A stretch of 36,727 nucleotides of DNA from Mariprofundus sp. (GCA_027019785.1 JALUWF010000300.1:1-36727); one strand, 5' to 3'; positions 1 to 7,109 are shown, numbered from the stretch's first letter. The notes: generated by a model from the letters alone, not told the origin. Numbers and translations: made by a program.

Positions 1-133
1 TAACCAGCGTGTGGCCCGCATTCGGCCCCCCCTGAAACCGAGCCACCACATCGACATCCGGCGTCAGCAAATCAACAATCTTGCCCTTGCCCTCATCGCC
101 CCACTGAATTCCAATCGCAACAGTATTCGTCAT
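1..133 (-). CDS. purA: Adenylosuccinate synthetase, N-terminal part (cut by window edge)
   Basis: The first 44 codons of PurA read leftwards from an ATG at 133 and run off the window. PurA joins IMP and aspartate using GTP to give adenylosuccinate, the first committed step to AMP. The visible N-terminus carries the family's GTP-binding P-loop ([12 protein letters not shown], about residues 10-21) and, further on, GGPNAGHT, which also belongs to the conserved nucleotide-binding region. It lies 99 bp downstream of hisZ on the same strand, a neighbourhood seen in other proteobacteria. Identification is firm because of these motifs; the rest of the protein cannot be judged. Confidence 0.93.
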   Translation of the reverse strand, partial: MTNTVAIGIQWGDEGKGKIVDLLTPDVDVVARFQGGPNAGHTLV

Positions 134-151
134 CTCAACCCCACAAATTTG

Positions 152-226
152 AACCACGAAGGCACGAAGACACAAAGGGAAAAACCATATTCGGAATGTC
201 TGTCTTTTCTTTGTGTCTTTGTGGTT
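152..226. repeat. Imperfect inverted repeat of the CACGAAG type, copy A
   Basis: The gap between hisZ and purA holds two 18-base arms, 152-169 and 209-226, that pair along their whole length if three G-U pairs are allowed. Each arm is built from short near-repeats of the form CACGAAG or CACAAAG. Similar sequence appears at 2811-2837, 32801-32881 and 34529-34652, so this looks like a dispersed repeat family. Whether it acts as a transcript hairpin between hisZ and purA is unknown. Confidence 0.6.
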
Positions 227-232
227 AAATAA

Positions 233-1192
233 TTACCCGGCATTTATCAGCGCCCACAAATCACATGAAAAACCGGTGGCCGGCATATCCCGTCCATGCG
301 CCGCCATCATGGTGTCATAGCGGCCGCCATGTAGCAGCGCCTGGGCCACACCATCGGCGAAGCCGGCAAATAAAATGCCGCTGTGATACAGGAAACGCGG
401 CATCACGGCTGCATCGGCATAGACGCCGACATGCCCGTCCAGTTCTTTATTTAATTCCTTAACTAAATCCAGTAACTCTTTGGAAGCATTGTCGAAGTCT
501 GCATTAATCGATCCAATATGCGAGCGAACCCATGCCTCATCCGCAACACCGGTCACCATCTCCAGTAACGCCGTTGAAGCTGCATCCGAAAGCTGCTCAT
601 TCGCCAACAATTCAGATAAATCATCTGGCGAACGTCGTGAAATTTTCTTTGTCCATTGCTCCAGCGCGGTATCGCTGTCCGCCACCAGCGCCTTAAGCAG
701 GCCGATATGACCGACCTGCAAAACAGTCTTATCGAAACCGGCGGCCAGCATGGTGCGTCCGGCCAGATGCATCACGTCAATATCGCCGTCGCGCCCGGCT
801 ACGCCGAGGTATTCGACACCGGTCTGCCACTGTTGACGGGAACCGCCGCGCACATTCGGTCGCGCCAGCATTACAGTGCCGGAATAACAGAGCTTCAGGA
901 TGGGTTCGTGCTGTAAACGGGTGGCGGCGATGCGGGCGATTTGCGGCGTCATATCGGAGCGGATCGCCAGCGTACCAGCGCCGGCAGGATCGGAGAATAC
1001 CACCGTCTGATCGGCCAGAAAACGGCCTGCGCCGGATTGCATCGAATCGGGACGCTCCAGTATCGGTGGAATCACTTCCTCATAACCTGCCTCTTCAAAC
1101 AGATCGAGAATATCGCCCTGCAGGCTGCGCAAGGCTCTGGCCTGCGCACCGAACGCATCGTTCAGGCCGATAATCGGTTTATGCGTCGGCAT
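233..1192 (-). CDS. hisZ: ATP phosphoribosyltransferase regulatory subunit HisZ
   Basis: HisZ is a histidyl-tRNA-synthetase-like protein without tRNA-charging activity. It pairs with the short form of HisG to make an active, histidine-regulated first enzyme of histidine synthesis. The 319-residue product has the class II synthetase-like core: a segment with IRSDMTPQIAR, a variant of the class II motif 2 region (LKLCYSGTV), and a late GGRYD motif. I place the start at the ATG at 1192, which overlaps the serA stop as TGATG and has GGAG seven bases upstream; a GTG three bases further up (1195) is the alternative. The arrangement suggests translational coupling to serA. No hisG is visible here. 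Confidence 0.9.
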   Translation of the reverse strand: MPTHKPIIGLNDAFGAQARALRSLQGDILDLFEEAGYEEVIPPILERPDSMQSGAGRFLADQTVVFSDPAGAGTLAIRSDMTPQIARIAATRLQHEPILKLCYSGTVMLARPNVRGGSRQQWQTGVEYLGVAGRDGDIDVMHLAGRTMLAAGFDKTVLQVGHIGLLKALVADSDTALEQWTKKISRRSPDDLSELLANEQLSDAASTALLEMVTGVADEAWVRSHIGSINADFDNASKELLDLVKELNKELDGHVGVYADAAVMPRFLYHSGILFAGFADGVAQALLHGGRYDTMMAAHGRDMPATGFSCDLWALINAG

Positions 1193-2781
1193 CACATCGC
1201 TCCCAGTTCAGCATAACGCACCATCAACATATCAGGCAGTTCGGCGAGTTTAGCCAGTACGCTCCGGGTCGGCGGTGTATCCACCTGAATAATGGCGACC
1301 GCTGTATCGGCGTCTTCGCGGCGACCGAGCCGGAAATCGCCAATATTGATATTCGCTTCGGACAGCACGCTGCCCATGGCGGCAATCATGCCGGGCTTAT
1401 CCTCATTCTGAATCACAATCAGATTGCCTTCAGGCGCCATTTCTACATCGCAGGTATCAAAGCTGACAAAACGCGGACGTGACTCATCAAACAGGGTGCC
1501 GGATACGCAGCGGCAGCCTTCGTCCCCTTCCACTTCCAGCTTGATCAGGGTGGAGAAGCGATCCTGCGCTTCGCAGGCGAATTCAGCCACTTCGATACCG
1601 CGATCCTTGGCCAGCATGCCGGCATTGACCGCATTCACATCTTCCATGCTCTGCGATAACAGCCCCTGCAACATAGTGTTAATCAATGGCTTGCGATTGA
1701 TATGGGAAGCGTGCCCTTCAAAGCTGACTTTGACACGCGAATAACCCGGCTTCATGGTCTGGCCGATAAAGCGCCCCATGCGCTCGGCCAGCAACAGGTA
1801 TGGCGCCAACAAACGCTGCTCTTCTTCGGACAACGATGGCACGTTGACCGCATTTTTCACGATACCGGACAACAGATAATCGGACATTTGTTCCGCCACC
1901 TGCACCGCCACATTCTCCTGTGCCTCCTCGGTGGATGCGCCGATATGCGGCGTAAAGCTGATATTATCCAGCTCAAACAAACGATTCTCACGCGCTGGCT
2001 CGCGGGCATAAACATCGAGCGCAGCCGCACGCAAATGGCCGGATTTGCACGCATCATAGAGGGCATCCTCATCGACAATGCCTCCACGGGCGCAGTTGAC
2101 AATAATCGAGCCCTGTTTCATGCGGCCAAGAATATCAGCGTTGATCAGATTGCGGGTAGCATCAAGCAGCGGCACATGAATCGTCAGCACATCGACTGTT
2201 TCAGCCAGTTCGGCGACTGTCTCCATCTTGGTCACACCCATGGCTGCCGCGCGCTCATCAGAAATAAACGGATCATAGACAAACACGGACATGTGCAGAC
2301 CTTTGAGCCGATCACAAACAATCGCGCCAATGTTACCGGCTCCGATCACGCCAGCCTTTTTGCCTGTCAGTTCCATGCCCATAAAGCGGGTCTTTTCCCA
2401 TTTACCGGCTTTGGTCGAGGCCGAGGCCTGTGGAATCATACGAGCAGCCGCTACGATATGAGATACCGCCAGTTCCGCCGTGGTAATGGTGTTGCCGAAC
2501 GGCGTATTCATGACCACGATACCGCGCCGAGAACAGCCTTCGATATCCACATTATCCACACCAATGCCAGCCCGGCCAATCACCTTGACGCGTTTGGATG
2601 CTTCCAGCAACGCGCCTTTCAGCGTGGTCGATGAACGTACGGCAATAGCATCGTAATCACCTGCAATGGCCAGTTTATCTTCGTCCGACAGCCCAGGCTT
2701 ATCATCCACATCAATGCCGCGCGCCTTGAACACTTCAACGGCGCGACTACTCATTTTGTCCGCAATCCAGACCTTTGGCAT
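1192..2781 (-). CDS. serA: D-3-phosphoglycerate dehydrogenase
   Basis: SerA oxidises 3-phosphoglycerate to 3-phosphohydroxypyruvate with NAD+, the first step of serine synthesis. In this organism it would draw directly on a Calvin-cycle product. The 529-residue length fits the long SerA type with an inserted domain and a C-terminal ACT domain. Visible motifs are the NAD-binding GAGNIG near residue 147, the catalytic Arg in NCARGGIVDE, the Glu in DVYAREP, the His in FTPHIGAST, and the ACT segment starting at about residue 455 (NEDKPGMIAAMGS). The ATG at 2781 is preceded by AAGGAGAGGG. It is followed without a gap by hisZ. Its usual partner serC lies 2.4 kb upstream, separated by mobile-element debris. 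Confidence 0.95.
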   Translation of the reverse strand: MPKVWIADKMSSRAVEVFKARGIDVDDKPGLSDEDKLAIAGDYDAIAVRSSTTLKGALLEASKRVKVIGRAGIGVDNVDIEGCSRRGIVVMNTPFGNTITTAELAVSHIVAAARMIPQASASTKAGKWEKTRFMGMELTGKKAGVIGAGNIGAIVCDRLKGLHMSVFVYDPFISDERAAAMGVTKMETVAELAETVDVLTIHVPLLDATRNLINADILGRMKQGSIIVNCARGGIVDEDALYDACKSGHLRAAALDVYAREPARENRLFELDNISFTPHIGASTEEAQENVAVQVAEQMSDYLLSGIVKNAVNVPSLSEEEQRLLAPYLLLAERMGRFIGQTMKPGYSRVKVSFEGHASHINRKPLINTMLQGLLSQSMEDVNAVNAGMLAKDRGIEVAEFACEAQDRFSTLIKLEVEGDEGCRCVSGTLFDESRPRFVSFDTCDVEMAPEGNLIVIQNEDKPGMIAAMGSVLSEANINIGDFRLGRREDADTAVAIIQVDTPPTRSVLAKLAELPDMLMVRYAELGAM

Positions 2782-3345
2782 TAGCCCTCTCCTTCAAAAA
2801 CCTTATATCACCACGAAGCTCACGAAAAAACACGAAGCATACCTATTCGTACTTAGCATGAAAAAATTCATGCGCGTGAGTGGTGAGTTAAACGCAGACC
2901 TTGGCAAAACAAGCGCTCTGCCAGAGAGTCGGGCCAGACAGCACTTTTGCGAGCCGGAGTGCGCAGGCACTCTATAGTCGCATGCCGGAGGGTCAACTCG
3001 CCTGTCATCCTCTTACACCGGAGTTGCACGCCAAGTTTGTAGAAATGCAGGATGCTGGTGCAACTGTATGTGACATTGCGAATACCCTGAAATGCAACAA
3101 TCGACGGTTAGTTTAATGAGGAAAGAGTTGAAAGGTAGCAGGCTCGAAAGAACTTGATTGGAACCAGCGAATGGAGCACCCAATTGTCAAGCCAGGCACC
3201 GTTATTTACCGCACTAAAAATCATCCTGTTCCTTTGCAAAAGCAATATAACGATCTAAAATTTGCCATATTAAATAATCAGATACACCCAACGATGTCGG
3301 AGCCTGTCCTCTACTCTACCCAAATACGCTAATAAAATAGCATAT
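2782..3345. other. Intergenic debris upstream of serA, with no convincing gene
   Basis: This stretch begins with a CACGAAG-type repeat (2811-2837, partly pairing with 2874-2884). It then has two short plus-strand reading frames. One, about 2982-3116, has a helix-turn-helix-like end (LTPELHAKFVEMQDAGATV, then CDIANTLKC) and could be the start of a truncated DNA-binding protein or transposase. The other, 3171-3332, encodes 53 residues beginning MEHPIVKPGT and lacks a clear ribosome binding site. I recognise neither as a known gene. The region is best read as scar sequence of an old insertion. Confidence 0.4.
2811..2837. repeat. CACGAAG-type repeat, copy B
   Basis: Three near-copies of the CACGAAG unit lie just upstream of serA. 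A segment at 2874-2884 (CGTGAGTGGTG) is partly complementary to the start of this repeat. It resembles the copies at 152-226, 32801-32881 and 34529-34652. It may contribute a hairpin to the serA leader, but I see no evidence beyond the sequence similarity. Confidence 0.5.
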
Positions 3346-3391
3346 AAAATAGGGGTCAGTAAAATAGGGGTCAGAGTAAAATAGGGGTCAG
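3346..3391. repeat. Three direct repeats of a 14-base unit
   Basis: The unit aaaataggggtcag occurs at 3346-3359, 3361-3374 and 3378-3391. The GGGGTCAG core appears inverted at 3493-3500 and again, shortened, at 3509-3513. Such GGGGTCAG runs are commonly found next to REP-associated tyrosine transposase genes, and a fragment of one begins at 3523. The repeats probably mark the end of that element. Confidence 0.75.
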
Positions 3392-3500
3392 GACTTGTTT
3401 CGCGTATTTTCCATCCCTTATAACCTCACACATAAGTGAATATTAGCCTTAAAACAAACACCTTACAAACCTACTAATCCGCGAAACAAGTCCTGACCCC
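3384..3500. repeat. Perfect 21-bp inverted repeat next to a transposase fragment
   Basis: Bases 3384-3404 (starting GGGGTCAGGACTTG) are exactly complementary to 3480-3500, separated by 75 bases of A/T-rich sequence that encodes nothing. The third 14-base direct repeat overlaps the left arm. The structure resembles the palindromic ends recognised by REP-associated (Y1, HUH) transposases. It sits 22 bases upstream of a fragment of such a protein. The perfect match suggests a fairly young or maintained structure even though the transposase is broken. Confidence 0.75.
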
Positions 3501-3522
3501 TTTGGATGACCCCTTTGGATCG

Positions 3523-3623
3523 TGTTGTCTAATGACGAACCATTTCCATCTGATGATTGAGACCCCACAGGCGAATCTTAGCCGGGGAATGCGTCAACTT
3601 AATGGCGTATACACCCAGCGGCG
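3523..3623 (+). pseudogene. REP-associated tyrosine transposase (Y1/RAYT) fragment
   Basis: About 33 codons encode a typical internal piece of a RAYT/IS200-like transposase, including the HUH motif (MTNHFHLMIE, with the HFH metal ligands) and then LSRGMRQLNGVYTQR. In intact proteins this segment is flanked by well over 100 further residues, including the nucleophilic tyrosine; those are absent here. The similarity stops at about 3623, where antisense sequence matching a TraD-like protein takes over. No start codon with a ribosome binding site is present. It is a broken relic, with the inverted repeat at 3384-3500 as its likely target structure. Confidence 0.8.
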
Positions 3624-3833
3624 GAGGTTGGCGCGGTATTTGATAACACGAAGCCCCGGCACAGCACGGAAGATGGTAATGGCAATACACGTTCCGGCAG
3701 ACAACTGTGCCAGAGACCCCAGCATCAAAAACAGCGACGGCCATGTCCATAACGCCGATGCAGCAACTCCCGCAGCTATGGCGGGGACAAATTCAACCGC
3801 CGGTCGCAGTCGGCTTTCTATAGCGTTACTCAC
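3624..3833 (-). pseudogene. TraD-like conjugative coupling protein, N-terminal fragment
   Basis: A GTG at 3833 opens about 70 codons (MSNAIESRLRPAVEF..., ending FRAVPGLRVIKYRANLRR). They resemble the N-terminal membrane anchor of TraD/VirD4-like coupling proteins from integrative conjugative elements: an RLRPAVE start, two hydrophobic segments (about residues 12-35 and 36-56), then a basic stretch. The ATPase domain is missing; the frame runs into antisense transposase sequence at about 3620. The GTG overlaps the toxin stop codon as GTGA, so the fragment may still be translated behind the toxin. The family assignment rests on a short stretch and is moderately sure. Confidence 0.55.
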
Positions 3834-4174
3834 TCGTTATCCTGATAGATGCATGCATCCAGAATCCCCAGCACATCGGTTAGCATCTCTCTGGAGGCAT
3901 GCTCGACGAGCTTGACCCGGCGGCTGTTATAGTCGATGGATTTAACCTGCTCCACCATCACAAACCCCGTTATGGAGGAATGTTCCGGCACTTTAATATG
4001 GAAGGGAATATGCCGATCCGTATTGGTTATCGGACATACGATGGCAAGTCCTGTGGCTTTATTAAAGAGTATATTACTGATAACAAATGCAGGGCGGCGA
4101 CCCTTTTGTTCATGCCCTGATTGAGGGTCGAATGTGGCAATAATAAAGTCCCCCTTCGCGGGAATATAAGACAT
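3830..4174 (-). CDS. MazF/PemK-family endoribonuclease toxin
   Basis: The 114-residue product matches MazF-type toxins, which cut RNA at short sequences and arrest growth when freed from their antitoxin. It has the family's start (KGDFIIATFDP, residues 7-17), EQKGRRPAFVIS (residues 22-33) with the likely catalytic Arg27, and CPIT with the likely catalytic Thr50. The ATG at 4174 is fused to the antitoxin stop codon as TGATG, which fixes the start and implies coupled translation; longer upstream starts lie inside the antitoxin gene. The frame is intact, so the pair may be functional. It sits in a decayed insertion between serA and serC. Confidence 0.85.
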   Translation of the reverse strand: MSYIPAKGDFIIATFDPQSGHEQKGRRPAFVISNILFNKATGLAIVCPITNTDRHIPFHIKVPEHSSITGFVMVEQVKSIDYNSRRVKLVEHASREMLTDVLGILDACIYQDNE

Positions 4175-4422
4175 CACCACGCCTCCCCTCCGACAGGCTC
4201 TCCCCAATGTTCCTCCCCGATTGTGTAATCGGACGGCATGTTGCCAGCGAGAGTCTTTATGTCGAACCTTCCATGAGTTTCATGGGTGGTCTCAATGATG
4301 ATTTTTCCATCACCGAAGGATATATTCACCATCTCCCCCACCTTGATTTGTGTATGCTCAAGCATCTTTTTCGGAATCCTTATTCCCTGACTGTTTCCCC
4401 ATTTCTGAACTTTTGTTTGCAT
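4174..4422 (-). CDS. MazE-like AbrB-domain antitoxin
   Basis: The 82-residue product begins with a MazE/AbrB-type swapped-hairpin DNA-binding domain (KWGNSQGIRIPKK, residues 7-19, then a VGE turn). It ends with a Glu/Trp-containing tail of the type that wraps around MazF. It would neutralise the downstream toxin and repress the operon. The ATG at 4422 is chosen because AAGGAG lies eight bases upstream and the family motif starts within ten residues; earlier in-frame starts fall inside the promoter palindrome. It directly precedes the toxin with a 1-base overlap. Confidence 0.85.
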   Translation of the reverse strand: MQTKVQKWGNSQGIRIPKKMLEHTQIKVGEMVNISFGDGKIIIETTHETHGRFDIKTLAGNMPSDYTIGEEHWGEPVGGEAW

Positions 4423-4444
4423 GATTAGCTCCTTGTGACTACAT

Positions 4445-4485
4445 CTGTGTATATTCAAGTATATACACAGCATACGGGAACGCAA
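4445..4485 (-). promoter_or_regulatory. Promoter and palindromic operator of the mazEF-like operon
   Basis: Reading leftwards, TTGCGT (4485-4480) and TATACT (4463-4458) are separated by 16 bases and form a plausible sigma-70 promoter. A perfect 10-base inverted repeat (CTGTGTATAT at 4445-4454 and its complement at 4461-4470, 6-base spacer) covers the -10 box. A palindrome over the promoter is what an autoregulating AbrB/MazE-type antitoxin would bind. Confidence 0.65.
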
Positions 4486-4567
4486 TCATAAGATTGATCA
4501 CCCGGATTTCTCCAGCTTTGGGTTTATATCATGAAAAAAAAACGTGTCAGGCTTGACTTCTCACACT

Positions 4568-4654
4568 TCAAGCCTGATGTGTAAAAATCGCACGCACTTC
4601 ATCCAATTCGCCTGTCTCTGCAAACATCATCTCAAGTTCATCTATGGGTTTCAT
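4568..4654 (-). CDS. Small reading frame with a strong ribosome binding site (28 residues)
   Basis: An ATG at 4654 preceded by AAGGAGG opens a 28-codon frame (MKPIDELEMMFAETGELDEV...) that ends at a TGA within a short sequence resembling a hairpin. It overlaps the 3' end of the integrase relic in another frame. I do not recognise the product. It could be the start of a truncated gene whose remainder was lost, or a real small protein. The acidic, helix-prone composition and good initiation site are the only arguments for it. Confidence 0.3.
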   Translation of the reverse strand: MKPIDELEMMFAETGELDEVRAIFTHQA

Positions 4655-5110
4655 TGGCTAACCTCCTTGATTCTTTGTGGGCAAGCTGGCGTTGAATGGC
4701 ATCGGCTTTGAAGTTTTGCTCATTCATAGAGATGCTAAACATGGTTCGTACACCATGCCCAACCATTTCACCCTTATATCCCATCAGCGCATAAACTCGC
4801 CAATGCGTTTCGGTTCCGCGATGGCTGGCCAGTGTTTGGCCTTGCGAGATGGCAGAAGGTCTTTGGTGTTGCCCATCGGGATAGCATCAATCAACCCCTT
4901 ATCACAGGCATATTCCAACACCTGTCGTGTGATTTGGCTGATGCGCTTGGCGAGTTCCAGTGTGTCACGTTTGGCTATATTGGTTAAAAGGTCAGCCGTA
5001 TCGGTTTTTTTGAGAGAGTCAACGGCAATGTCGCCAATGACCGGAAAGACATGCAATTCAAAACGCCGCATAATGGTTTTGGCATGTTTGGCTGACCATC
5101 GGGCTGCACT
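4638..5110 (-). pseudogene. P4-type tyrosine recombinase (integrase), internally deleted relic
   Basis: Two pieces of one integrase family lie side by side. The upstream piece (about 5110 to 4784) gives the core-binding domain: WSAKHAKTIMRRFELHVFP, then IGDIAVDSLKKTD, ending PKRIGEFMR. It stops at a TGA that overlaps, as TGATG, the ATG of the second piece (4784-4638) in another frame. That piece has the C-terminal catalytic segment GYKGEMVGHGVRT (HxxR motif) and AIQRQLAHKE. The N-terminal arm-binding domain, the central part with the first catalytic Arg, and the nucleophilic Tyr end are missing. The protein cannot be active. It identifies the surrounding region as remains of an integrated element. 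Confidence 0.8.
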
Positions 5111-5184
5111 GCAAGAGACCGTGGAAGATCAACCTCTGCGCAATGACCTTCCGCCCTGCATGAAGTGGCTGATTTTATGCGCAA

Positions 5185-6267
5185 TCAAGCCTGATTGCTT
5201 TCAAATTCCCGCATAAAGGCAACCAGTGCATCCACGCCTGCTTCCGGCATTGCGTTGTAGATACTGGCACGCATGCCTCCGACGGAACGATGGCCTTTGA
5301 GCGTGATCAGTTCGCGCTCTGCTGCACCTGCAAGAAAAGAGGTATCCAGCCCGGGATCAGCCAGTGTGAATGTGACGTTCATCCAGGAACGGGCATGGGT
5401 AGACACCGGGTTGGCGTAAAAATCGCTGTTATCGATCACAGTATAGAGTTTATCGGCCTTGCGCTTGTTAAGCGCGCCCATGGCTGTAAGGCCGCCCTGT
5501 TCCTTGAGCCACTCGAAGACCAGGCCCGCCATATACCAGCTATAGGTTGCCGGGGTGTTGTACATCGAACCATTGTCGGCATGGGTTTTGTAGTTGAACA
5601 TGGCGGGCGTGCTCTCTGAGGCTTTACCCAGCAGATCCTCGCGGATAATCACAATGGCTAAACCGGCAGGACCGATATTCTTTTGTGAACCAGCATAGAT
5701 CACACCGAATTTTGAAACGTCAATCGGACGCGACAGAATGGTGGAAGACATGTCCGCGACAAGAGGAACATCCCCCGTTTCCGGAATATAATCGAACTCA
5801 ACACCGCCGATGGTCTCGTTCGGCGTGTAGTGAACATAGGCTGCGTCGGGATTTAGCTTCAGCTCTGCTTGCGTCGGTACTGTGGTAAAACCGTTATCTG
5901 AAGTATCTGCAACGATATTGACGCTGCAGTAGCGTTTCGCCTCGGCAATCGCCTTCTTTGACCAGATGCCTGTATTGATATAATCGGCGCTCTGCTTATC
6001 GCCCAGCAAATTCAATGGCACCATGGCAAACTGCGCCGAAGCGCCCCCCTGAAGAAAGAGCACCTTGTAGTTGTCAGGTATCTTCATCACTTCACGCAGA
6101 TCTTTTTCTGCCTTCGTTGCGATGGACATATATTCTTTACCACGATGGCTCATTTCCATGACCGACATGCCTGAGCCATTCCAGTCCAGCATTTCCTGCT
6201 GAGCGCGCTCCATTACGGCTGTCGGCAACATGGCCGGCCCTGCACTAAAATTAAATTTTCTTGCCAT
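5185..6267 (-). CDS. serC: Phosphoserine aminotransferase
   Basis: SerC converts 3-phosphohydroxypyruvate to O-phosphoserine using glutamate and pyridoxal phosphate, the step after SerA. The 360-residue length is typical. Visible features are FNFSAGPAMLP at the start, the cofactor-contacting GGASAQF near residue 75, and the cofactor lysine K196 in YAGSQKNIGPAG. The ATG at 6267 has AAGGAT upstream. The stop codon lies in a small inverted repeat (GCAATCA...TGATTGC, 5181-5198). The next gene downstream on the strand would be serA, but mobile debris intervenes, so serC and serA are probably no longer co-transcribed. Confidence 0.95.
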   Translation of the reverse strand: MARKFNFSAGPAMLPTAVMERAQQEMLDWNGSGMSVMEMSHRGKEYMSIATKAEKDLREVMKIPDNYKVLFLQGGASAQFAMVPLNLLGDKQSADYINTGIWSKKAIAEAKRYCSVNIVADTSDNGFTTVPTQAELKLNPDAAYVHYTPNETIGGVEFDYIPETGDVPLVADMSSTILSRPIDVSKFGVIYAGSQKNIGPAGLAIVIIREDLLGKASESTPAMFNYKTHADNGSMYNTPATYSWYMAGLVFEWLKEQGGLTAMGALNKRKADKLYTVIDNSDFYANPVSTHARSWMNVTFTLADPGLDTSFLAGAAERELITLKGHRSVGGMRASIYNAMPEAGVDALVAFMREFESNQA

Positions 6268-6308
6268 GGTTAGTATCCTTATCCGGGTAGATTATAAACA
6301 ATGCGCTT

Positions 6309-6336
6309 TGGAGGAGATACGATCTGCCTTCCTCCA
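6309..6336. promoter_or_regulatory. Inverted repeat in the serC leader
   Basis: TGGAGGA at 6309-6315 and TCCTCCA at 6330-6336 form a perfect 7-base inverted repeat with a 14-base spacer. It lies immediately upstream of a TATAAT-like hexamer that could be the serC -10 box (minus strand, about 25 bases before the start). It may be an operator or a leader hairpin. Support is limited to the symmetry and position. Confidence 0.3.
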
Positions 6337-6388
6337 GATTAATCGAGGCGCGAACGATAACCGTACAATGACGCTTCCTCAAGATGCA

Positions 6389-6760
6389 TCAGTCGAGCAA
6401 TTGATGAATTTCAACCAGTTCCAGTTTTAATTGGGATAGCAGCGTTTGGCTATCTTTATTTTCCACGATCGTTTCCATATCCCCGCTGAGCAAGCGTTTC
6501 TTGGCGCCTCGAATGGTAAAATTCAGGTCATATAACAGATGTTTGATTTGCAGCACTGCATACACATCGCGATGCCGATAAAAACGTCGATTACCGCTCT
6601 TCTTGACTGGCTTTATATGCTTGAATTCGGTTTCCCAATAGCGCAACACATGCGGCTCAACCGCACAGATATCACTCACTTCCCGTATGGAGAAAAATAG
6701 TTTATCAGGCAACTCGGGGACATTCAGCCCAGCTTTGACCAGCGCCTGTTCCGGATTCAC
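6389..6760 (-). CDS. MerR-family transcriptional regulator
   Basis: The 123-residue product has the MerR winged-helix domain: FFSIREVSDICAVEPHVLRYWE (about residues 22-43) followed by the wing region with NRRFYRHRDVYAVLQIKHLL. A short C-terminal helix takes the place of an effector-binding domain, as in the small MerR proteins that accompany ihfA in many proteobacteria. Its ATG overlaps the ihfA stop by four bases (ATGA), so the two are co-transcribed and translationally coupled. No metal-ligand cysteines like those of true MerR are seen. The target is unknown. Confidence 0.88.
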   Translation of the reverse strand: MNPEQALVKAGLNVPELPDKLFFSIREVSDICAVEPHVLRYWETEFKHIKPVKKSGNRRFYRHRDVYAVLQIKHLLYDLNFTIRGAKKRLLSGDMETIVENKDSQTLLSQLKLELVEIHQLLD

Positions 6761-7041
6761 GATTCTGATCCCGTCAATTTATCTTTTAACAAAGGGCTAG
6801 CGCGAAAAGTTACCACAGAGCGCGGTTCGATAGTGATGTCTGTACCGGTTTTAGGATTGCGCCCCCGTCTGGCATGCTTTTGACGTACCATAAAATGACC
6901 GAAACCGGATAATTTAACATTCTCACCCTGCTCCAGGGTGTCGCAAATCACATCCAGCACGGACTCAACAATCTGGGCTGACTCTTTTTTAGTCAGACCA
7001 ACGCGCTCATGCACAACTCTTGCAATATCAGCTTTGGTCAT
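6757..7041 (-). CDS. ihfA: Integration host factor alpha subunit
   Basis: IHF-alpha pairs with IHF-beta to bend DNA sharply in replication, recombination and transcription. The 94-residue product has the HU/IHF fold signature: MTKADIARVVHERVGLTKKE at the start, the GFGHFMVRQKHARRGRNPKTG beta-arm segment, spread over about residues 46-66 and containing the DNA-intercalating Pro, and VTFRASPLLK near the end. The presence of a following MerR gene supports the alpha rather than beta subunit. The usual upstream pheST genes are not adjacent here; lolD is. A promoter candidate lies at 7110-7137. Confidence 0.92.
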   Translation of the reverse strand: MTKADIARVVHERVGLTKKESAQIVESVLDVICDTLEQGENVKLSGFGHFMVRQKHARRGRNPKTGTDITIEPRSVVTFRASPLLKDKLTGSES

Positions 7042-7109
7042 ATTCCCCTACCTGTAAAAATTCAAATTAAAACAAGCCATTAGCCCATTTCGCTAGAAAC
7101 AACATATGA

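Noticed and set aside
1702-2634. Plus-strand reading frame of 310 codons
   Set aside because: Antisense of serA with no recognisable motif or ribosome binding site.
3346-3500. CRISPR-like repeats
   Set aside because: The three 14-base repeats are too short and too close (1-3 bases apart) to be a CRISPR array; they fit a RAYT element.
6268-6388. A tRNA gene downstream of ihfA-merR, as found in some proteobacteria
   Set aside because: I read both strands of this gap and saw no cloverleaf arms or T-loop sequence.
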